NCBI GenBank assembly: GCA_003058495.1
Contig: QBVC01000011.1
Span: 1-64,000 of the forward strand
DNA: 64,000 bases
Source: a gamma proteobacterium symbiont of Ctena orbiculata
GTDB taxonomy: Bacteria; Pseudomonadota; Gammaproteobacteria; Chromatiales; Chromatiaceae
Direction of reading: 5' to 3'
The notes below the pieces were generated by a model. The model was not told the DNA's origin, did not search any database, and saw only the letters and a program-made list of their open reading frames with translations. Made by a program: the position numbers and the translations under genes. The first letter of the stretch is position 1. The number at the start of each line of letters is the position of its first letter. Positions 1-9,556 of the stretch are shown piece after piece.

Positions 1-150
1 GATTTGGTTCGAACCCTTCGTTCGACAAGGCGCGCAGCGCCGCAGGACGCCGCAGCGCAGCGAAGGCGCCCCGAAGGGGTGAGCCGCAGGCGAATCAATC
101 CCTCCCCTCGGTCGGCACCCAAGCAAAGGAGTCCCTCGGCCCTAAACCGT

Positions 151-939
151 CTATTCCACAAGATCCCGATAGGCATGCCAGGTGGCATGGGCGGCGAGCG
201 GAAATCCGATCACCAGGCCGGCATAGAAGGTCACGAATCCCGCGATGATGATAACGACAAGGATTGCCGCCCAGAGGAACATGGGCATTAGATTGTGGCG
301 CACCGCGCTCCAACTTGTCTGGATGGCATCGAAGACGTTGCTGTTGCGATCCAGCAGCATGGGAACCGAAATCGCGCTGATGCTGAATATGAGGAAGGCA
401 ATCACGGCACCGCAGGAGATCCCGGCCACGAGTAGCTGAAAGCCATCCCAGCTGGCGAACAGGGAGATCAGGAATCCCTGCCAGGTCGAGGGTGTGATGC
501 CGGTAAATGTCAGGGCGACGATGAGCTGCGCCAGAATCATCCAGGCGATCAGCGACACGATCAGGACCAGCCCCATGTTGAAGATGTGGAAGTTGTTTCT
601 GCGGGCCAGTTTCAAACCCGCAAGCAATGAAGGCCGCTCGCCCGCTTCCAATTGACTGCTGATCGCATACAGGCCGATGGCCAACAGTGGTGCAATCAGG
701 AAAAAGCCCGCCAGCAGCTGTGGCAGGAGAAAATACATCCCGCTCGTGATCACGGAAAAGCTGACCAGGTAGCTGATGATGGCCAACCCCAGGCCATAGC
801 CGAGGCTCAGGGCGGGGGCGGCCTTGATGTCCTGCCACCCCGCGGACAGCCATTTCCACGGATGTTCGGTGCTGATATCCCGGACCCTGGCAATGGTCAC
901 TGGCTTGGCATCATAGTTGTGAATCACGGCATGACTCAT
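151..939 (-). CDS. DUF2189 family integral membrane protein
   Basis: A 262-residue polytopic inner-membrane protein of unknown function. The soluble N-terminus (residues 1-45, with HPWKWLSAGWQDIKAAP) carries the WL-GW-D pattern typical of DUF2189 proteins, and about six hydrophobic segments follow, ending in a conserved HATWHAYRDLV tail. I chose the ATG at 939 because GGAGG stands nine bases upstream; an in-frame codon at 951 is possible but has no better ribosome site. Members of this family are annotated as putative membrane proteins, sometimes near cytochrome oxidase genes; nothing here confirms a respiratory role. The next gene upstream on this strand starts its coding 130 bp away, so the two may be independently transcribed. 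Confidence 0.85.
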   Translation of the reverse strand: MSHAVIHNYDAKPVTIARVRDISTEHPWKWLSAGWQDIKAAPALSLGYGLGLAIISYLVSFSVITSGMYFLLPQLLAGFFLIAPLLAIGLYAISSQLEAGERPSLLAGLKLARRNNFHIFNMGLVLIVSLIAWMILAQLIVALTFTGITPSTWQGFLISLFASWDGFQLLVAGISCGAVIAFLIFSISAISVPMLLDRNSNVFDAIQTSWSAVRHNLMPMFLWAAILVVIIIAGFVTFYAGLVIGFPLAAHATWHAYRDLVE

Positions 940-1069
940 GGTTTCCTCCACTATAACTTCATTTTTTTATCTCATTGGGTCTTGCCTAGTATAGATAATA
1001 TGAGTGAGAGTGTGGTCGTTGTCTTTCACGCTTTACCGACAGTGGAAAAGGTGCAATTCAGTGCGACAA

Positions 1070-2092
1070 TCAATCGACGGGAGATAACCTTTGCCGCTCG
1101 TTTTGGCTGAATCGCTTAAGACGGTAGAGCAGCCAGTCCGCTTCCTGTTGCCGGCACATGCCGTAGCGAAAGGCGGGTGTCAGGTAGGGAAGGGTATAGC
1201 GAAGGTCGGTAAACCAGACACAGGTTTCGTCCCGCTCTCTGTCGAGGCGATAGAGGATCGGAAAGCGGGCGAACTCCCTGAATTTCAACAACCCCGGCTG
1301 ACGCCACGCCTCCTCGACCAAGGCGGCGCTGGGATTGTCGTCTCCCAGCAGGCCCGCTTTTCGCCACACCAGCGAATCGGCTCCCCGGTAGTGGTTGACC
1401 ACGGCCTCGCCATCGGCGAGCAGGCTCAGATAGGCCACCTCGTATCCGTTGCCGGTGCGGTTGATTGCCTGCCAGTAGAAGGGTGAGAAGGGTTGCGGCA
1501 AGAGCTGCAGATTGGACTCTTCAGGCAGGCGTTCGGCGATCCTGTCATGGGCATGATGCCTGAGGCCCCATTGGGCGCCCAGGTAGAGCGATAGCAGGAC
1601 CAGACCGCTCAATGCCACATTTCTTTGCGGACGGTGCAGGCCGTAGAGCAGAGTCGCTGCAAGCAGTGCGGTGACAATCCAATCGATGACAAAGCTGGTG
1701 CCGACGGCATAGAGGGACGACGATAACGGATAGAAGAGCCTGACACCGAATACCGTCAACAGGTCGAGCAGGATCTGGGAACCAATCCCCAGCACACAGA
1801 GTGCATAGACACCAAGCCACTCTCGCCTCGCCCAGGGAGAGAACATCCAAGGCAAAGTCAATAATCCGGCCCAGAAAGGCATCAACAACAGAGAATGGGT
1901 TGCGGTTCGATGCCAGTCGGCAAGGAAAAGCAGGGGATCTATCCAGAATCCCAGATAGTCGATATCCGGAAACGCCGCCGCCGTACCGGCAACCGCCAGC
2001 CGCATGGGCAGCTCCCGGGCGGGCGTGGACCGGTTGCGGGATATCGCCAGGGTGCAGACAGTGCCGAAAAGAACATGGGTGAGGGTATCCAT
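1070..2092 (-). CDS. Membrane-bound metal-dependent hydrolase-like protein (DUF457/YdjM type)
   Basis: A 340-residue protein. The N-terminal half has the hallmarks of the DUF457/YdjM membrane hydrolase family: start MDTLTHVLFG, then FPDIDYLG and DWHRTATHSLLL, the His/Asp residues thought to bind metal, spread among four or five hydrophobic helices (residues 1-180). The C-terminal 150 residues are soluble and likely face the periplasm. The family is known by sequence only; an enzymatic role is inferred from the conserved His/Asp. It lies 21 bp downstream of the TetR-type gene on the same strand, so the two are probably cotranscribed and the hydrolase may be its target. Confidence 0.85.
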   Translation of the reverse strand: MDTLTHVLFGTVCTLAISRNRSTPARELPMRLAVAGTAAAFPDIDYLGFWIDPLLFLADWHRTATHSLLLMPFWAGLLTLPWMFSPWARREWLGVYALCVLGIGSQILLDLLTVFGVRLFYPLSSSLYAVGTSFVIDWIVTALLAATLLYGLHRPQRNVALSGLVLLSLYLGAQWGLRHHAHDRIAERLPEESNLQLLPQPFSPFYWQAINRTGNGYEVAYLSLLADGEAVVNHYRGADSLVWRKAGLLGDDNPSAALVEEAWRQPGLLKFREFARFPILYRLDRERDETCVWFTDLRYTLPYLTPAFRYGMCRQQEADWLLYRLKRFSQNERQRLSPVD

Positions 2093-2113
2093 CGGCGGGC
2101 GTCAGCTCGCACT

Positions 2114-2815
2114 TCAGTGGATCGATCCCTCGGCACCCTGTGCGCTGTTCGGGTTAGCCCCGTTGTCCAGCGGGCTGTAGTCTTCCTTCACCTTCCTCCT
2201 GAACGGGGTCAGGAATCGTGCCGCCGCTTCGGCGCGACCCAACAGGCGGTCGAGCAGTTGCCTGGTCCTTTCCGCTTCGGTGGAATTGTCAGAGAGCCAG
2301 TGTGCGAAGCTGGCAAGATAGATATTGGTCAGCCCGATCTCTTCAACGACCCTGCGGAGATGGACGCTGTCCCGGTGCGCCGACTCCAGCATCCACTGCA
2401 CCGTGCGGCTTATTCGCAACAGGCCGAGCACCTGCAGATGGATATGACCCAACTCGAATTTGTAGATCAGCATATCCCGGCTGATGCGTCGATGTCGCTG
2501 CATCGACATCAACCAGCACATGATGGAGCGATGGAGGCGCTCTCGGGTGGTCAGGGTGAGGTAGTCCGGCAGGGCGGCATCCGCCAGCATGGCCCGGTCC
2601 GCGCGGTCGTACCAGGCCTCCACCAGGTCGTCTTTCTGGCGATAGAAGCGGTGAATCAGCTCGAGGTCGATGTCCATCTCGGCCGCCACATGATGCAGCC
2701 GCACCGATTCCCATGTGCTCTCCTCGGCCAGGCGAACGGCGGTGTCGAGGATGCGTTCCGCCAGGGGATCGATACCGTTTTGCGAGTTTTTTTTCGAGGT
2801 GTTGGGGGTTGTCAT
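2114..2815 (-). CDS. TetR/AcrR family transcriptional regulator
   Basis: A 233-residue protein with an N-terminal TetR-type helix-turn-helix (residues about 16-65: ERILDTAVRLAEE, then RLHHVAAEMDIDLELIHRFY) and a longer helical C-terminal ligand domain. The recognition helix is divergent (ELIHRFYRQKDDLVEAWYDRAD), but the fold pattern is clear. The gene precedes the DUF457 hydrolase with a 21-bp gap, suggesting an operon. The 250 bp upstream carry no palindrome that I can assign as its operator. The ligand is not predictable from sequence. Confidence 0.85.
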   Translation of the reverse strand: MTTPNTSKKNSQNGIDPLAERILDTAVRLAEESTWESVRLHHVAAEMDIDLELIHRFYRQKDDLVEAWYDRADRAMLADAALPDYLTLTTRERLHRSIMCWLMSMQRHRRISRDMLIYKFELGHIHLQVLGLLRISRTVQWMLESAHRDSVHLRRVVEEIGLTNIYLASFAHWLSDNSTEAERTRQLLDRLLGRAEAAARFLTPFRRKVKEDYSPLDNGANPNSAQGAEGSIH

Positions 2816-3062
2816 GGCACTGTATGAAATGAGTTGGGGGATAGATAGCAGTATAGTCGCTGACCCGGTTCCATTGTCGGTCGCGGGACAGATTGGCAGT
2901 GGGTGAAAAAATATTCAAAAAATCAATAGGGTGGAATTAATCGGTAGGGTGCGGATGCGGAAAATACCCTGAAATGAGCATATCTACTCGGGTGCACGGA
3001 TCCGTCTCTCCCGGATCTAACCGCATGAGTATTTAACGGGCAATCTTGTTCGGGGGATAACG

Positions 3063-3248
3063 ATGGAAATCATCTTGGCGGGTATCCTGATGTTGGCACC
3101 GGCGATCTTCATCGTGCTGCTGATCGCGGGTGGAATCATCATGGCGAGCCTGTGGGTCTATGCCCACCTGCAGCACAACGGTGGCGGTAAGAAACGCCGA
3201 TACGAAAGAAGAAGCGGCATAGAGCGGCGACATACCGTCACCCAATAG
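3063..3248 (+). CDS. Small single-pass membrane protein
   Basis: A 61-residue protein with one strong hydrophobic segment (residues 3-33) and a basic C-terminal tail (GKKRRYERRSGIERRH). GGGGGAT lies a few bases before the ATG, a good ribosome binding site, which makes this a believable gene despite its size. The tail RRSGIERRH resembles the basic motif seen at the ends of several small proteobacterial membrane proteins, but I do not recognise a named family. Its last 11 bp overlap tail to tail with the LysR gene on the other strand. Confidence 0.6.
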   Translation: MEIILAGILMLAPAIFIVLLIAGGIIMASLWVYAHLQHNGGGKKRRYERRSGIERRHTVTQ

Positions 3249-4119
3249 CCTGCTCCTCCCTGAGCAGGGCGGAGAAGGCCTGGGCCGCGGGGGAGAGTGA
3301 ACTGCCCCGCTTGGCGATCACCGCCAATTCACGGGCGATACCGAGCCCGCGGACTTCGATCTCGCAGACCCCCGCCAGGGTATCCACGCCCATGCGGCTG
3401 ACAAAGGCGAGGTTGCCGGTGGTGGCGACCATGCGCAGGATCGCCGGGATCGAGCGCAGTTCCATCACCACGTTCATCTCGACACCGGCCTCCCGCAGGG
3501 CGGCGTCGATGATCTGGCGCACCGCGGTGTCGGCCTCGAAACCGACGAAGGCAAGTCCGTCGAGGGCCTTGGCGTCGATCTCGCCCTGACGGGCCAGGGG
3601 GTGGTCCTGCGGCGCGACCAGCACGATGCGGTCGGTGATCAGGGGCCAGATCTGCAGCTCCCTGGCCTGCACGGGGAGGGTGACCAGGCCCAGCTCCAGG
3701 CGGCCGCTGATAACATCCCCGGCCACTTCGATACTCCCCGCCTCCTTGAGTTGAAAGCGGACCCCGGGATGTTCCAGGCGAAAGCGGGCGATCGCCTTCG
3801 GCAGCACGAAGGAGACCGCGGTGGCGCCGCCGCCGATGCGCACGGTGCCCCCCTCCAGGCCCTGGTGTTCCCGGACCTGCTCCCGCAGATGGTCGAAGCG
3901 GTTGACCAGGATCCGTGCCTCCTGCTCCACCAGGCGGCCGATCTCGGTGAGCTGTGCGCCCTTGCGTCCTCGCGACAGGAGTTCCGCGCCGAACTGCTCC
4001 TCCAACTGCTGCAGGCGACGGGAGAGGGCGGGCTGGGTGAGGCCGATACGGTCCGCCGCCTCGGTGATGGAGCCGGAGTCTGCCACTGCCAGCAGTGATC
4101 TCATGAGCTGAAGATCCAT
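3238..4119 (-). CDS. LysR family transcriptional regulator
   Basis: A 293-residue LysR-type regulator. The N-terminal winged helix-turn-helix is canonical (residues 1-60: LRSLLAVADSGSITEAADRI, then TQPALSRRLQQLEEQFGAEL), followed by a LysR substrate-binding domain. It is divergent from acnB, whose start is 385 bp away, so acnB is the obvious candidate target, although that long gap also holds repeats. AT-rich dyads near the start (around 4136-4165) could be LysR boxes of the T-N11-A kind. The inducer cannot be told. The short TTG/GTG alternatives upstream have no better ribosome site. Confidence 0.9.
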   Translation of the reverse strand: MDLQLMRSLLAVADSGSITEAADRIGLTQPALSRRLQQLEEQFGAELLSRGRKGAQLTEIGRLVEQEARILVNRFDHLREQVREHQGLEGGTVRIGGGATAVSFVLPKAIARFRLEHPGVRFQLKEAGSIEVAGDVISGRLELGLVTLPVQARELQIWPLITDRIVLVAPQDHPLARQGEIDAKALDGLAFVGFEADTAVRQIIDAALREAGVEMNVVMELRSIPAILRMVATTGNLAFVSRMGVDTLAGVCEIEVRGLGIARELAVIAKRGSSLSPAAQAFSALLREEQAIG

Positions 4120-4250
4120 GATAGGTTAAGAATAGCATGCATAAAATTTATGATATATATGCGAACAATCCATTATACGTATGGATAAACCTCTGCTATC
4201 TTCCTAGTCCTATTTCCGGTACAGCCAGATGGCATTTAACGTAAGCGAGC

Positions 4251-4323
4251 AAACACCGTCATCAGCCAGGAGACACCGTCATCAGCCAGGAATCACTGTC
4301 ATCAGACAGAAAACACCGTCATC
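4251..4323. repeat. 20-bp tandem repeat, 3.6 copies
   Basis: Units begin at 4251, 4271, 4291 and 4311 with an exact 20-bp period. The unit is close to AAACACCGTCATCAGCCAGG; the third copy is the most diverged, and the fourth runs straight into the 77-bp palindromic repeat because both share ACCGTCATC. It lies between the LysR gene and acnB. Confidence 0.85.
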
Positions 4324-4394
4324 CCGGCGCAGGCCGGGATCCAGAATGTCTGATGGTGGCGCCATTCCTGGATTCAGGCCTGCACCGGATTGAC
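4318..4394. repeat. 77-bp imperfect palindrome, copy 1 (upstream of acnB)
   Basis: Begins GTCATCCCGGCGCAGGCCGG and ends with the near-complement CCTGCACCGGATTGAC, so the transcript could form a long hairpin. A second copy of exactly the same length lies at 7218-7294, just behind acnB. The form GTCATCCCGGCGCAGGCCGGGATCC is a widespread type of intergenic repeat in proteobacteria. In both copies the flanks also share AAATTCG and CTTAAGTAAGTG. Confidence 0.85.
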
Positions 4395-4503
4395 GAAAAA
4401 CCCGAAATTCGCCTTAAGTAAGTGCCGTTCCGATAAGGCCGGTATCCCATAAGCCAGGACGTCGCCAATAAGTGCGGGTCCCCCAACAGAAGCGAGGTCA
4501 TCC

Positions 4504-7107
4504 ATGCTCCAAGCCTATCGTCAGCACGTCGAAGAACGCGCCAAACAGGGAATTCCCCCGCTGCCGCTGGACGCGCAGCAGGTCGCCGATCTGGTGGAGC
4601 TGCTGAAGAACCCGCCGGCGGGCGAGGAGGAGACCCTGCTCGATCTCCTCACCAACCGGGTGCCCCCCGGGGTGGACGACGCCGCCTATGTGAAGGCGGG
4701 TTTCCTGGCGGCGGTGGCCAAGGGTGAAGCGACCAGCCCCCTGGTCGACGGGCGCAAGGCGGTTGAGCTGCTCGGCACCATGCTGGGGGGCTACAACATC
4801 CAGCCCCTGATCGACCTGATGGATGACGCCGAGCTGGGCGAGCTGGCCGCGGAACAGTTGAAATACACCCTGCTGATGTTCGACGCCTTCCATGATGTGA
4901 AGGAGAAGGCAGACGCCGGCAGCGCCAATGCCAAGGCGGTGCTGCAGTCCTGGGCCGATGCCGATTGGTTCTCCCGCAAACCCGACGTGCCGGCGGAGAT
5001 CAAGCTGACCGTGTTCAAGGTCACCGGCGAGACCAACACCGACGACCTCTCCCCCGCCCAGGATGCCTGGTCCCGTCCCGACATCCCGCTGCACGCCCTG
5101 GCGATGCTGAAGAACGAGCGCGAGGGTATCACGCCTGATGAGCAGGGCAAGATCGGCCCGATCTCAAACCTGGAGTCCCTCAAGCGGAAGGGGCATCCCC
5201 TGGCCTATGTGGGCGATGTGGTGGGCACCGGCTCCTCGCGCAAGTCGGCCACCAATTCGGTGCTCTGGCACATGGGCGAGGATATCCCCTTCGTGCCCAA
5301 CAAACGCCAGGGCGGGGTGGTGCTGGGGGGCAAGATCGCGCCCATCTTTTTCAATACTGTCGAGGACTCCGGCGCCCTGCCCATCGAGTGCCCGGTGGAG
5401 AAACTCGCCATGGGCGATGTCATTGTGGTCAAGCCCTACGAGGGAAAGATCGAAACCGAGTCGGGGGAGGTACTCTCCGAGTTCTCCCTTAAGACCGAGG
5501 TGCTGCTGGACGAGGCGAAGGCCGGCGGCCGCATCCCCCTGATCATCGGCCGTTCCCTCACCGAGCGGGCCCGTGAGGCCCTGGGCCTGGGCGCCACCGA
5601 TGTCTTCCGCCGTCCCGTCGATCCGGAAGACTCCGGCAAAGGATTCACCCTGGCCCAAAAGATGGTCGGCAAGGCCTGCGGCGTCGAGGGCATCCGCCCC
5701 GGCACCTACTGCGAGCCGCGCATGAGCACCGTTGGCTCCCAGGACACCACCGGCCCCATGACCCGGGACGAGCTGAAGGAGCTGGCCTGCCTCGGTTTCT
5801 CCGCCGATCTGGTGATGCAGTCCTTCTGCCACACCGCCGCCTATCCCAAGCCGGTGGATATCAACACCCAGCACACCCTGCCGGACTTCATCCAGAACCG
5901 GGGCGGCGTCTCCCTGCGTCCCGGTGACGGCATCATCCACTCCTGGCTCAACCGCATGCTGCTGCCGGATCAGGTGGGCACCGGCGGCGACTCCCACACC
6001 CGTTTCCCCCTGGGTATCTCATTCCCCGCCGGTTCCGGCCTGGTGGCCTTCGGCGCGGCCCTGGGCGTGATCCCGCTGGACATGCCCGAGTCGGTGCTGG
6101 TGAAGTTCAGCGGTGAGATGCAGCCCGGCATCACCCTGCGCGACCTGGTCAACGCCATCCCCTACGCCGCCCTGCAGCGGGGTCTGCTGACGGTGGAGAA
6201 GAAGGGCAAGAAGAACGTCTACAACGGCCGCATCCTGGAGATCCAGGGGCTGCCCGACCTGACCGTGGAGCAGGCCTTCGAGCTCTCCGACGCCTCCGCC
6301 GAGCGCTCCGCCGGCGGCTGCACCATCGAGCTCTCCGAGGCGTCGGTGGCGGAGTACCTACGCTCCAACATCACCATGCTGCGTTGGATGATCGACAACG
6401 GCTACGAGGACGCCCGCACCCTGGAACGCCGCGCCCGCGCCATGGAGGCGTGGCTGGAGAACCCGACCCTGATGCGTGCCGATGGGGATGCCGAGTACGC
6501 CGAGATCATCGAGATCAACATGTCCGATATCAAGGAGCCCCTGCTGGCCTGTCCCAACGACCCGGACGACGTAAAGCCCCTTTCGGAGGTTGCTGGCACC
6601 AAGATCGACGAGGTCTTCATCGGCTCCTGCATGACCAATATCGGCCACTTCCGCGCCACCGCCAAGCTGCTGCAGGCCTCCGGTGAGACCATCCCCACCC
6701 GCCTCTGGCTGGCACCGCCCACCAAGATGGACGAGCAGCAGCTGATGGAGGAGGGTGTCTACAACATCTACGCCGGCGCCGGCGCCCGTACCGAGATGCC
6801 CGGCTGCTCCCTCTGCATGGGTAATCAGGCGCGCATTGCGGCGGGTTCCACCGCGGTCTCGACTTCCACGCGTAACTTCCCCAACCGTTTGGGGCAAGGC
6901 GCCGATGTCTTCCTCTCCTCGGCGGAGCTGGCTGCAATCGCCGCGGTCTTGGGCAAGCTGCCCACGGTGGAGGAGTACATGGCCTATGCCACCAAGATCG
7001 ACTCCATGGCGCCGGAGATCTACAAGTATCTCAACTTCGACAAGATGGACGATTATGTGGAGTCGGCGAAGCGGGGGCAGGAGATCGCGGTTAAGCTGAT
7101 TGCCTGA
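4504..7107 (+). CDS. acnB: Aconitate hydratase B (bifunctional aconitase/2-methylisocitrate dehydratase)
   Basis: The 867-residue protein matches AcnB in length and domain order: N-terminal HEAT-like domain (about 1-160), swivel domain (about 170-370), then the catalytic [4Fe-4S] core. The iron-sulfur cysteines are visible at residues 709 ([12 protein letters not shown]) and 768/771 (PGCSLCMGN), and [11 protein letters not shown] and TGPMTRDEL are conserved active-site blocks. It isomerises citrate to isocitrate in the TCA cycle and can act on methylcitrate intermediates. A perfect 11-bp stem follows the stop as a terminator. The gene is bracketed by two 77-bp repeats. The LysR gene upstream, divergent, may regulate it. 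Confidence 0.98.
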   Translation: MLQAYRQHVEERAKQGIPPLPLDAQQVADLVELLKNPPAGEEETLLDLLTNRVPPGVDDAAYVKAGFLAAVAKGEATSPLVDGRKAVELLGTMLGGYNIQPLIDLMDDAELGELAAEQLKYTLLMFDAFHDVKEKADAGSANAKAVLQSWADADWFSRKPDVPAEIKLTVFKVTGETNTDDLSPAQDAWSRPDIPLHALAMLKNEREGITPDEQGKIGPISNLESLKRKGHPLAYVGDVVGTGSSRKSATNSVLWHMGEDIPFVPNKRQGGVVLGGKIAPIFFNTVEDSGALPIECPVEKLAMGDVIVVKPYEGKIETESGEVLSEFSLKTEVLLDEAKAGGRIPLIIGRSLTERAREALGLGATDVFRRPVDPEDSGKGFTLAQKMVGKACGVEGIRPGTYCEPRMSTVGSQDTTGPMTRDELKELACLGFSADLVMQSFCHTAAYPKPVDINTQHTLPDFIQNRGGVSLRPGDGIIHSWLNRMLLPDQVGTGGDSHTRFPLGISFPAGSGLVAFGAALGVIPLDMPESVLVKFSGEMQPGITLRDLVNAIPYAALQRGLLTVEKKGKKNVYNGRILEIQGLPDLTVEQAFELSDASAERSAGGCTIELSEASVAEYLRSNITMLRWMIDNGYEDARTLERRARAMEAWLENPTLMRADGDAEYAEIIEINMSDIKEPLLACPNDPDDVKPLSEVAGTKIDEVFIGSCMTNIGHFRATAKLLQASGETIPTRLWLAPPTKMDEQQLMEEGVYNIYAGAGARTEMPGCSLCMGNQARIAAGSTAVSTSTRNFPNRLGQGADVFLSSAELAAIAAVLGKLPTVEEYMAYATKIDSMAPEIYKYLNFDKMDDYVESAKRGQEIAVKLIA

Positions 7108-7116
7108 GGATCATCC

Positions 7117-7144
7117 CAGACCGGAGGGGTTTGCCTCCGGTCTG
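7117..7144 (+). terminator. Hairpin terminator of acnB
   Basis: Perfect 11-bp stem CAGACCGGAGG / CCTCCGGTCTG with a 6-base loop starts 10 bp after the acnB stop. Only a short, broken T stretch (TATCCTTTTC-like) follows, so termination may be partly Rho-dependent or the hairpin may mainly protect the 3' end. Confidence 0.7.
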
Positions 7145-7217
7145 TATCCTTTCGGCTAGAAAACCTTTTTTCAAAGGGTACTGACCCGAATGCCACTTAC
7201 TTTAGCCAGCTACCAAT

Positions 7218-7294
7218 GTCATCCCGGCGCAGGCCGGGATCCAGAATGGTTGATGGTGACGGTATTCCTGGATTCCAGCCTGCGCCGGAATGAC
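7218..7294. repeat. 77-bp imperfect palindrome, copy 2 (downstream of acnB)
   Basis: Same length and ends as the copy at 4318-4394, and a more symmetric palindrome (left GTCATCCCGGCGCAGGCCGG, right CCAGCCTGCGCCGGAATGAC). The rest of the 7108-7440 gap holds the acnB terminator and no gene that I can see. Confidence 0.85.
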
Positions 7295-7440
7295 GATGAT
7301 CCCTAAATTCGTCATAAGGCGTAGGGTGCGGTTTGCCGCACCGGATTCTGCTGGCCATTGGCCCCCTGGTTCTACTGACAGGTGAGCCGTTTAGCTTAAG
7401 TAAGTGGTATTCGGTACTGACCACTTTTACACTTTTACAT

Positions 7441-8814
7441 CTAACTAAGCCGGTCAAAGATAGCCTGGATCGATTGTATAGATGTCTCTATGTGCTCCAA
7501 CATCATCGTGTCATGACTAGTGTTGGAGTCCTTGTAACTGTGGAACATGCGGACGGTGTTGCGTATCTGCCAGGTCAGCTCCTTGATCAGTAACTCGATC
7601 TCATTGAATTCACCCATCACCTGTTCATCAACGTCTGATAGTTCTCTTTCCTCATGCAGCCACTCGGCGATTTCATTACTCAATAGGCCGGACTCATGTA
7701 GGGTCGAGCGTATTCTGTGGGTGATCGCAGCGATAGCGGATAGCTGCTTGACATCATGCCGGTCTATTCTGTCCCTAAGCTCCAATAGATTCTCGTGAAT
7801 ATCGTCCAGGGCCTGCTTTGCCTCTCTAAGAATATCGATCTGTTTCCCCAGATTCTTGGCATAATCCTGCGGGCAACCATCAGGCTTGAGCCTGACCGGC
7901 TGCAGACCGGATTTTTTGATGATAGCCATAGTCGCGCGATAGACTTCATAGCCATTGGTGGTAGGGTTAAGTTGCAGGTATGGTTTGATATCACCAAGGG
8001 TTCGTTGGCTGTTTCTAAAAGATTTGACCCGGATGGAATGGATGCTGTCGGTCATGTTTATGATCTTTCCGGGTATTCCAAGCTGGTCCTCATTCAGGGC
8101 TAAAGGGTATCCCGCTCCAAAACAGTCCTCGTGGTGTTCTATGACGGCGCGGGAAACCGCTGGATAGATGCCAGGTACAGCGTCGGCAATAATCTTGCCC
8201 ACCACGACATGGGCACGTACGGTCCTCCACTCCTCGGCGGAGAGTTTCCTGTTGCTGCAGATAATGTCAGGATCCAAATGAAGCAGGCCGATGTCGTGGA
8301 TAAGGGCCGCTACCAGGGTATCGCGCCTCTCATCCAGGGTCAGTCCCATCTCCCGTGCGATCAGGGTGGACAGCCAGGCCGCGAAAACACTTTTTTCAAA
8401 CTCGGAATACATCTGTGCCTCTAGCACAGTCAGTTTTTGAGTGATTAGCGGATGCAGTCTTTCGAGTTGAAGCAGTTTTTCGAACTCGGGACCAAAATTC
8501 AACGCGTCGTTCACCACCTGCAGATCAGGATATTTGTCTACAAGGCGCCTGAATTCTTTGATTAGGGTTTGGGTATCCGCCTGATGCTCCAGGCCTATGT
8601 GATTATCCAGCGGCTTCAACAGCTTGTGCTTGATCAGCTGTTGCCGCACATCCTGGTCGATGTTGACGCCCTTGCGCGCCAGGAGTACGCCATTGTGATT
8701 GTGAATATCGGATGTGGTGAACGCCTGGTTTCCCTTGTTTGAGAGTTCTGATAAGTGAACAGAATAGAAACCGTTTTTGGCGTGGTCTGTGTACTGCTGA
8801 ATCAACTTTTCCAT
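7441..8814 (-). CDS. HD-GYP domain protein (probable c-di-GMP phosphodiesterase)
   Basis: A 457-residue cytoplasmic protein. The HD domain starts near residue 135, with LIHDIGLLH (HD at about 173-174), HHE at about 227-229 and GAGYP at about 233-237, i.e. HHEDCFGAGYP in place of the usual HHERxDGxGYP. The metal-binding HD and HHE residues are kept, so hydrolysis of c-di-GMP is plausible. The N-terminal 130 residues resemble the DUF3391-like region of many HD-GYP proteins, and a helical C-terminal tail of about 120 residues has no family I recognise. Translation from ATG at 8814 is preferred to the upstream TTG at 8823. It stands alone between two long gaps. Confidence 0.85.
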   Translation of the reverse strand: MEKLIQQYTDHAKNGFYSVHLSELSNKGNQAFTTSDIHNHNGVLLARKGVNIDQDVRQQLIKHKLLKPLDNHIGLEHQADTQTLIKEFRRLVDKYPDLQVVNDALNFGPEFEKLLQLERLHPLITQKLTVLEAQMYSEFEKSVFAAWLSTLIAREMGLTLDERRDTLVAALIHDIGLLHLDPDIICSNRKLSAEEWRTVRAHVVVGKIIADAVPGIYPAVSRAVIEHHEDCFGAGYPLALNEDQLGIPGKIINMTDSIHSIRVKSFRNSQRTLGDIKPYLQLNPTTNGYEVYRATMAIIKKSGLQPVRLKPDGCPQDYAKNLGKQIDILREAKQALDDIHENLLELRDRIDRHDVKQLSAIAAITHRIRSTLHESGLLSNEIAEWLHEERELSDVDEQVMGEFNEIELLIKELTWQIRNTVRMFHSYKDSNTSHDTMMLEHIETSIQSIQAIFDRLS

Positions 8815-9019
8815 CGCTACCAAGCCCCATTGGTACGCAGATTTTGTACCAGTGAAAAACTATCCGTAATCCACAAATTCTTATTGTCCAAAGTGCGTTT
8901 AACTATGAAGTCAGCCACTGAACTCCCGACTCTCTCACTCATCGGCCAGCTAAAGATAAACTTTATTATATAATCATATAGTCGGCAGAATCGTTCTTAA
9001 GGTGTTGTAAAAAAACAAA

Positions 9020-9120
9020 ATGGCAGGGGCGAATAGGGTGTGTTCTCCTAAAGACGTATCTCAATGGATAGAGGTATCGGTCAATCGATGCATGCACCCT
9101 AGGAGTTTGTTTCCTGCCAT
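9020..9120. ncRNA. Candidate structured RNA in the 8815-9556 gap
   Basis: The outer stem ATGGCAGG (9020-9027) pairs perfectly with CCTGCCAT (9113-9120), and a second coaxial stem TAGGGTG (9034-9040) pairs with CACCCTA (9095-9101); an internal loop of 6 and 11 bases separates them, and a small ATCG/CGAT hairpin lies inside. A T-run follows at about 9227-9232. This nested pairing is unlikely by chance but I match it to no known RNA family. The rest of the 740-bp gap shows no gene. Confidence 0.35.
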
Positions 9121-9556
9121 ACCGTCTCGTAAGGGTCTGCCTGTCCAGTCTACAAGCCGCAGGTAGTCATTCAGTCAAAAGTCGATGCCGTTAAGAGCGG
9201 GTCCCTGTGCGAAAGGAACCGAGACTATTTTTTAAACTCGACCAGGATTGGCCTCAGTGGTCGATACGGCAGTGTTTTCTGGTCCCGTCGAGGCAGAAGT
9301 CGCGGCCATTTTCAACAACATCGCCATTCAGAGGGTCGGATTTGCTTCTGCAACTGCATGGCGTCTATCTGATAACCGGCCACTCGCTACCTGGGACGGC
9401 GTTTGAACCGGTTCCACTGTCGCGGGTGAGAGCGAGAGGTGAACGAAGTCGAGCAATAGTCTAGAGTTAGGGATACTGGAAAGATCGAACGTCTGATGGA
9501 TCGGAAGCGCATACTGCGTCTGCAGTGGTGCGACAAACGTGAAAAGGAATTCGCCA

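Noticed and set aside
1-30. T-arm-like GGTTCGAACC at the window edge
   Set aside because: No CCA end, acceptor stem or the rest of a tRNA; it is part of a GC-rich intergenic palindrome.
4504-7107. Several open frames opposite acnB (179-277 residues)
   Set aside because: Antisense shadows caused by the high GC content at third codon positions.
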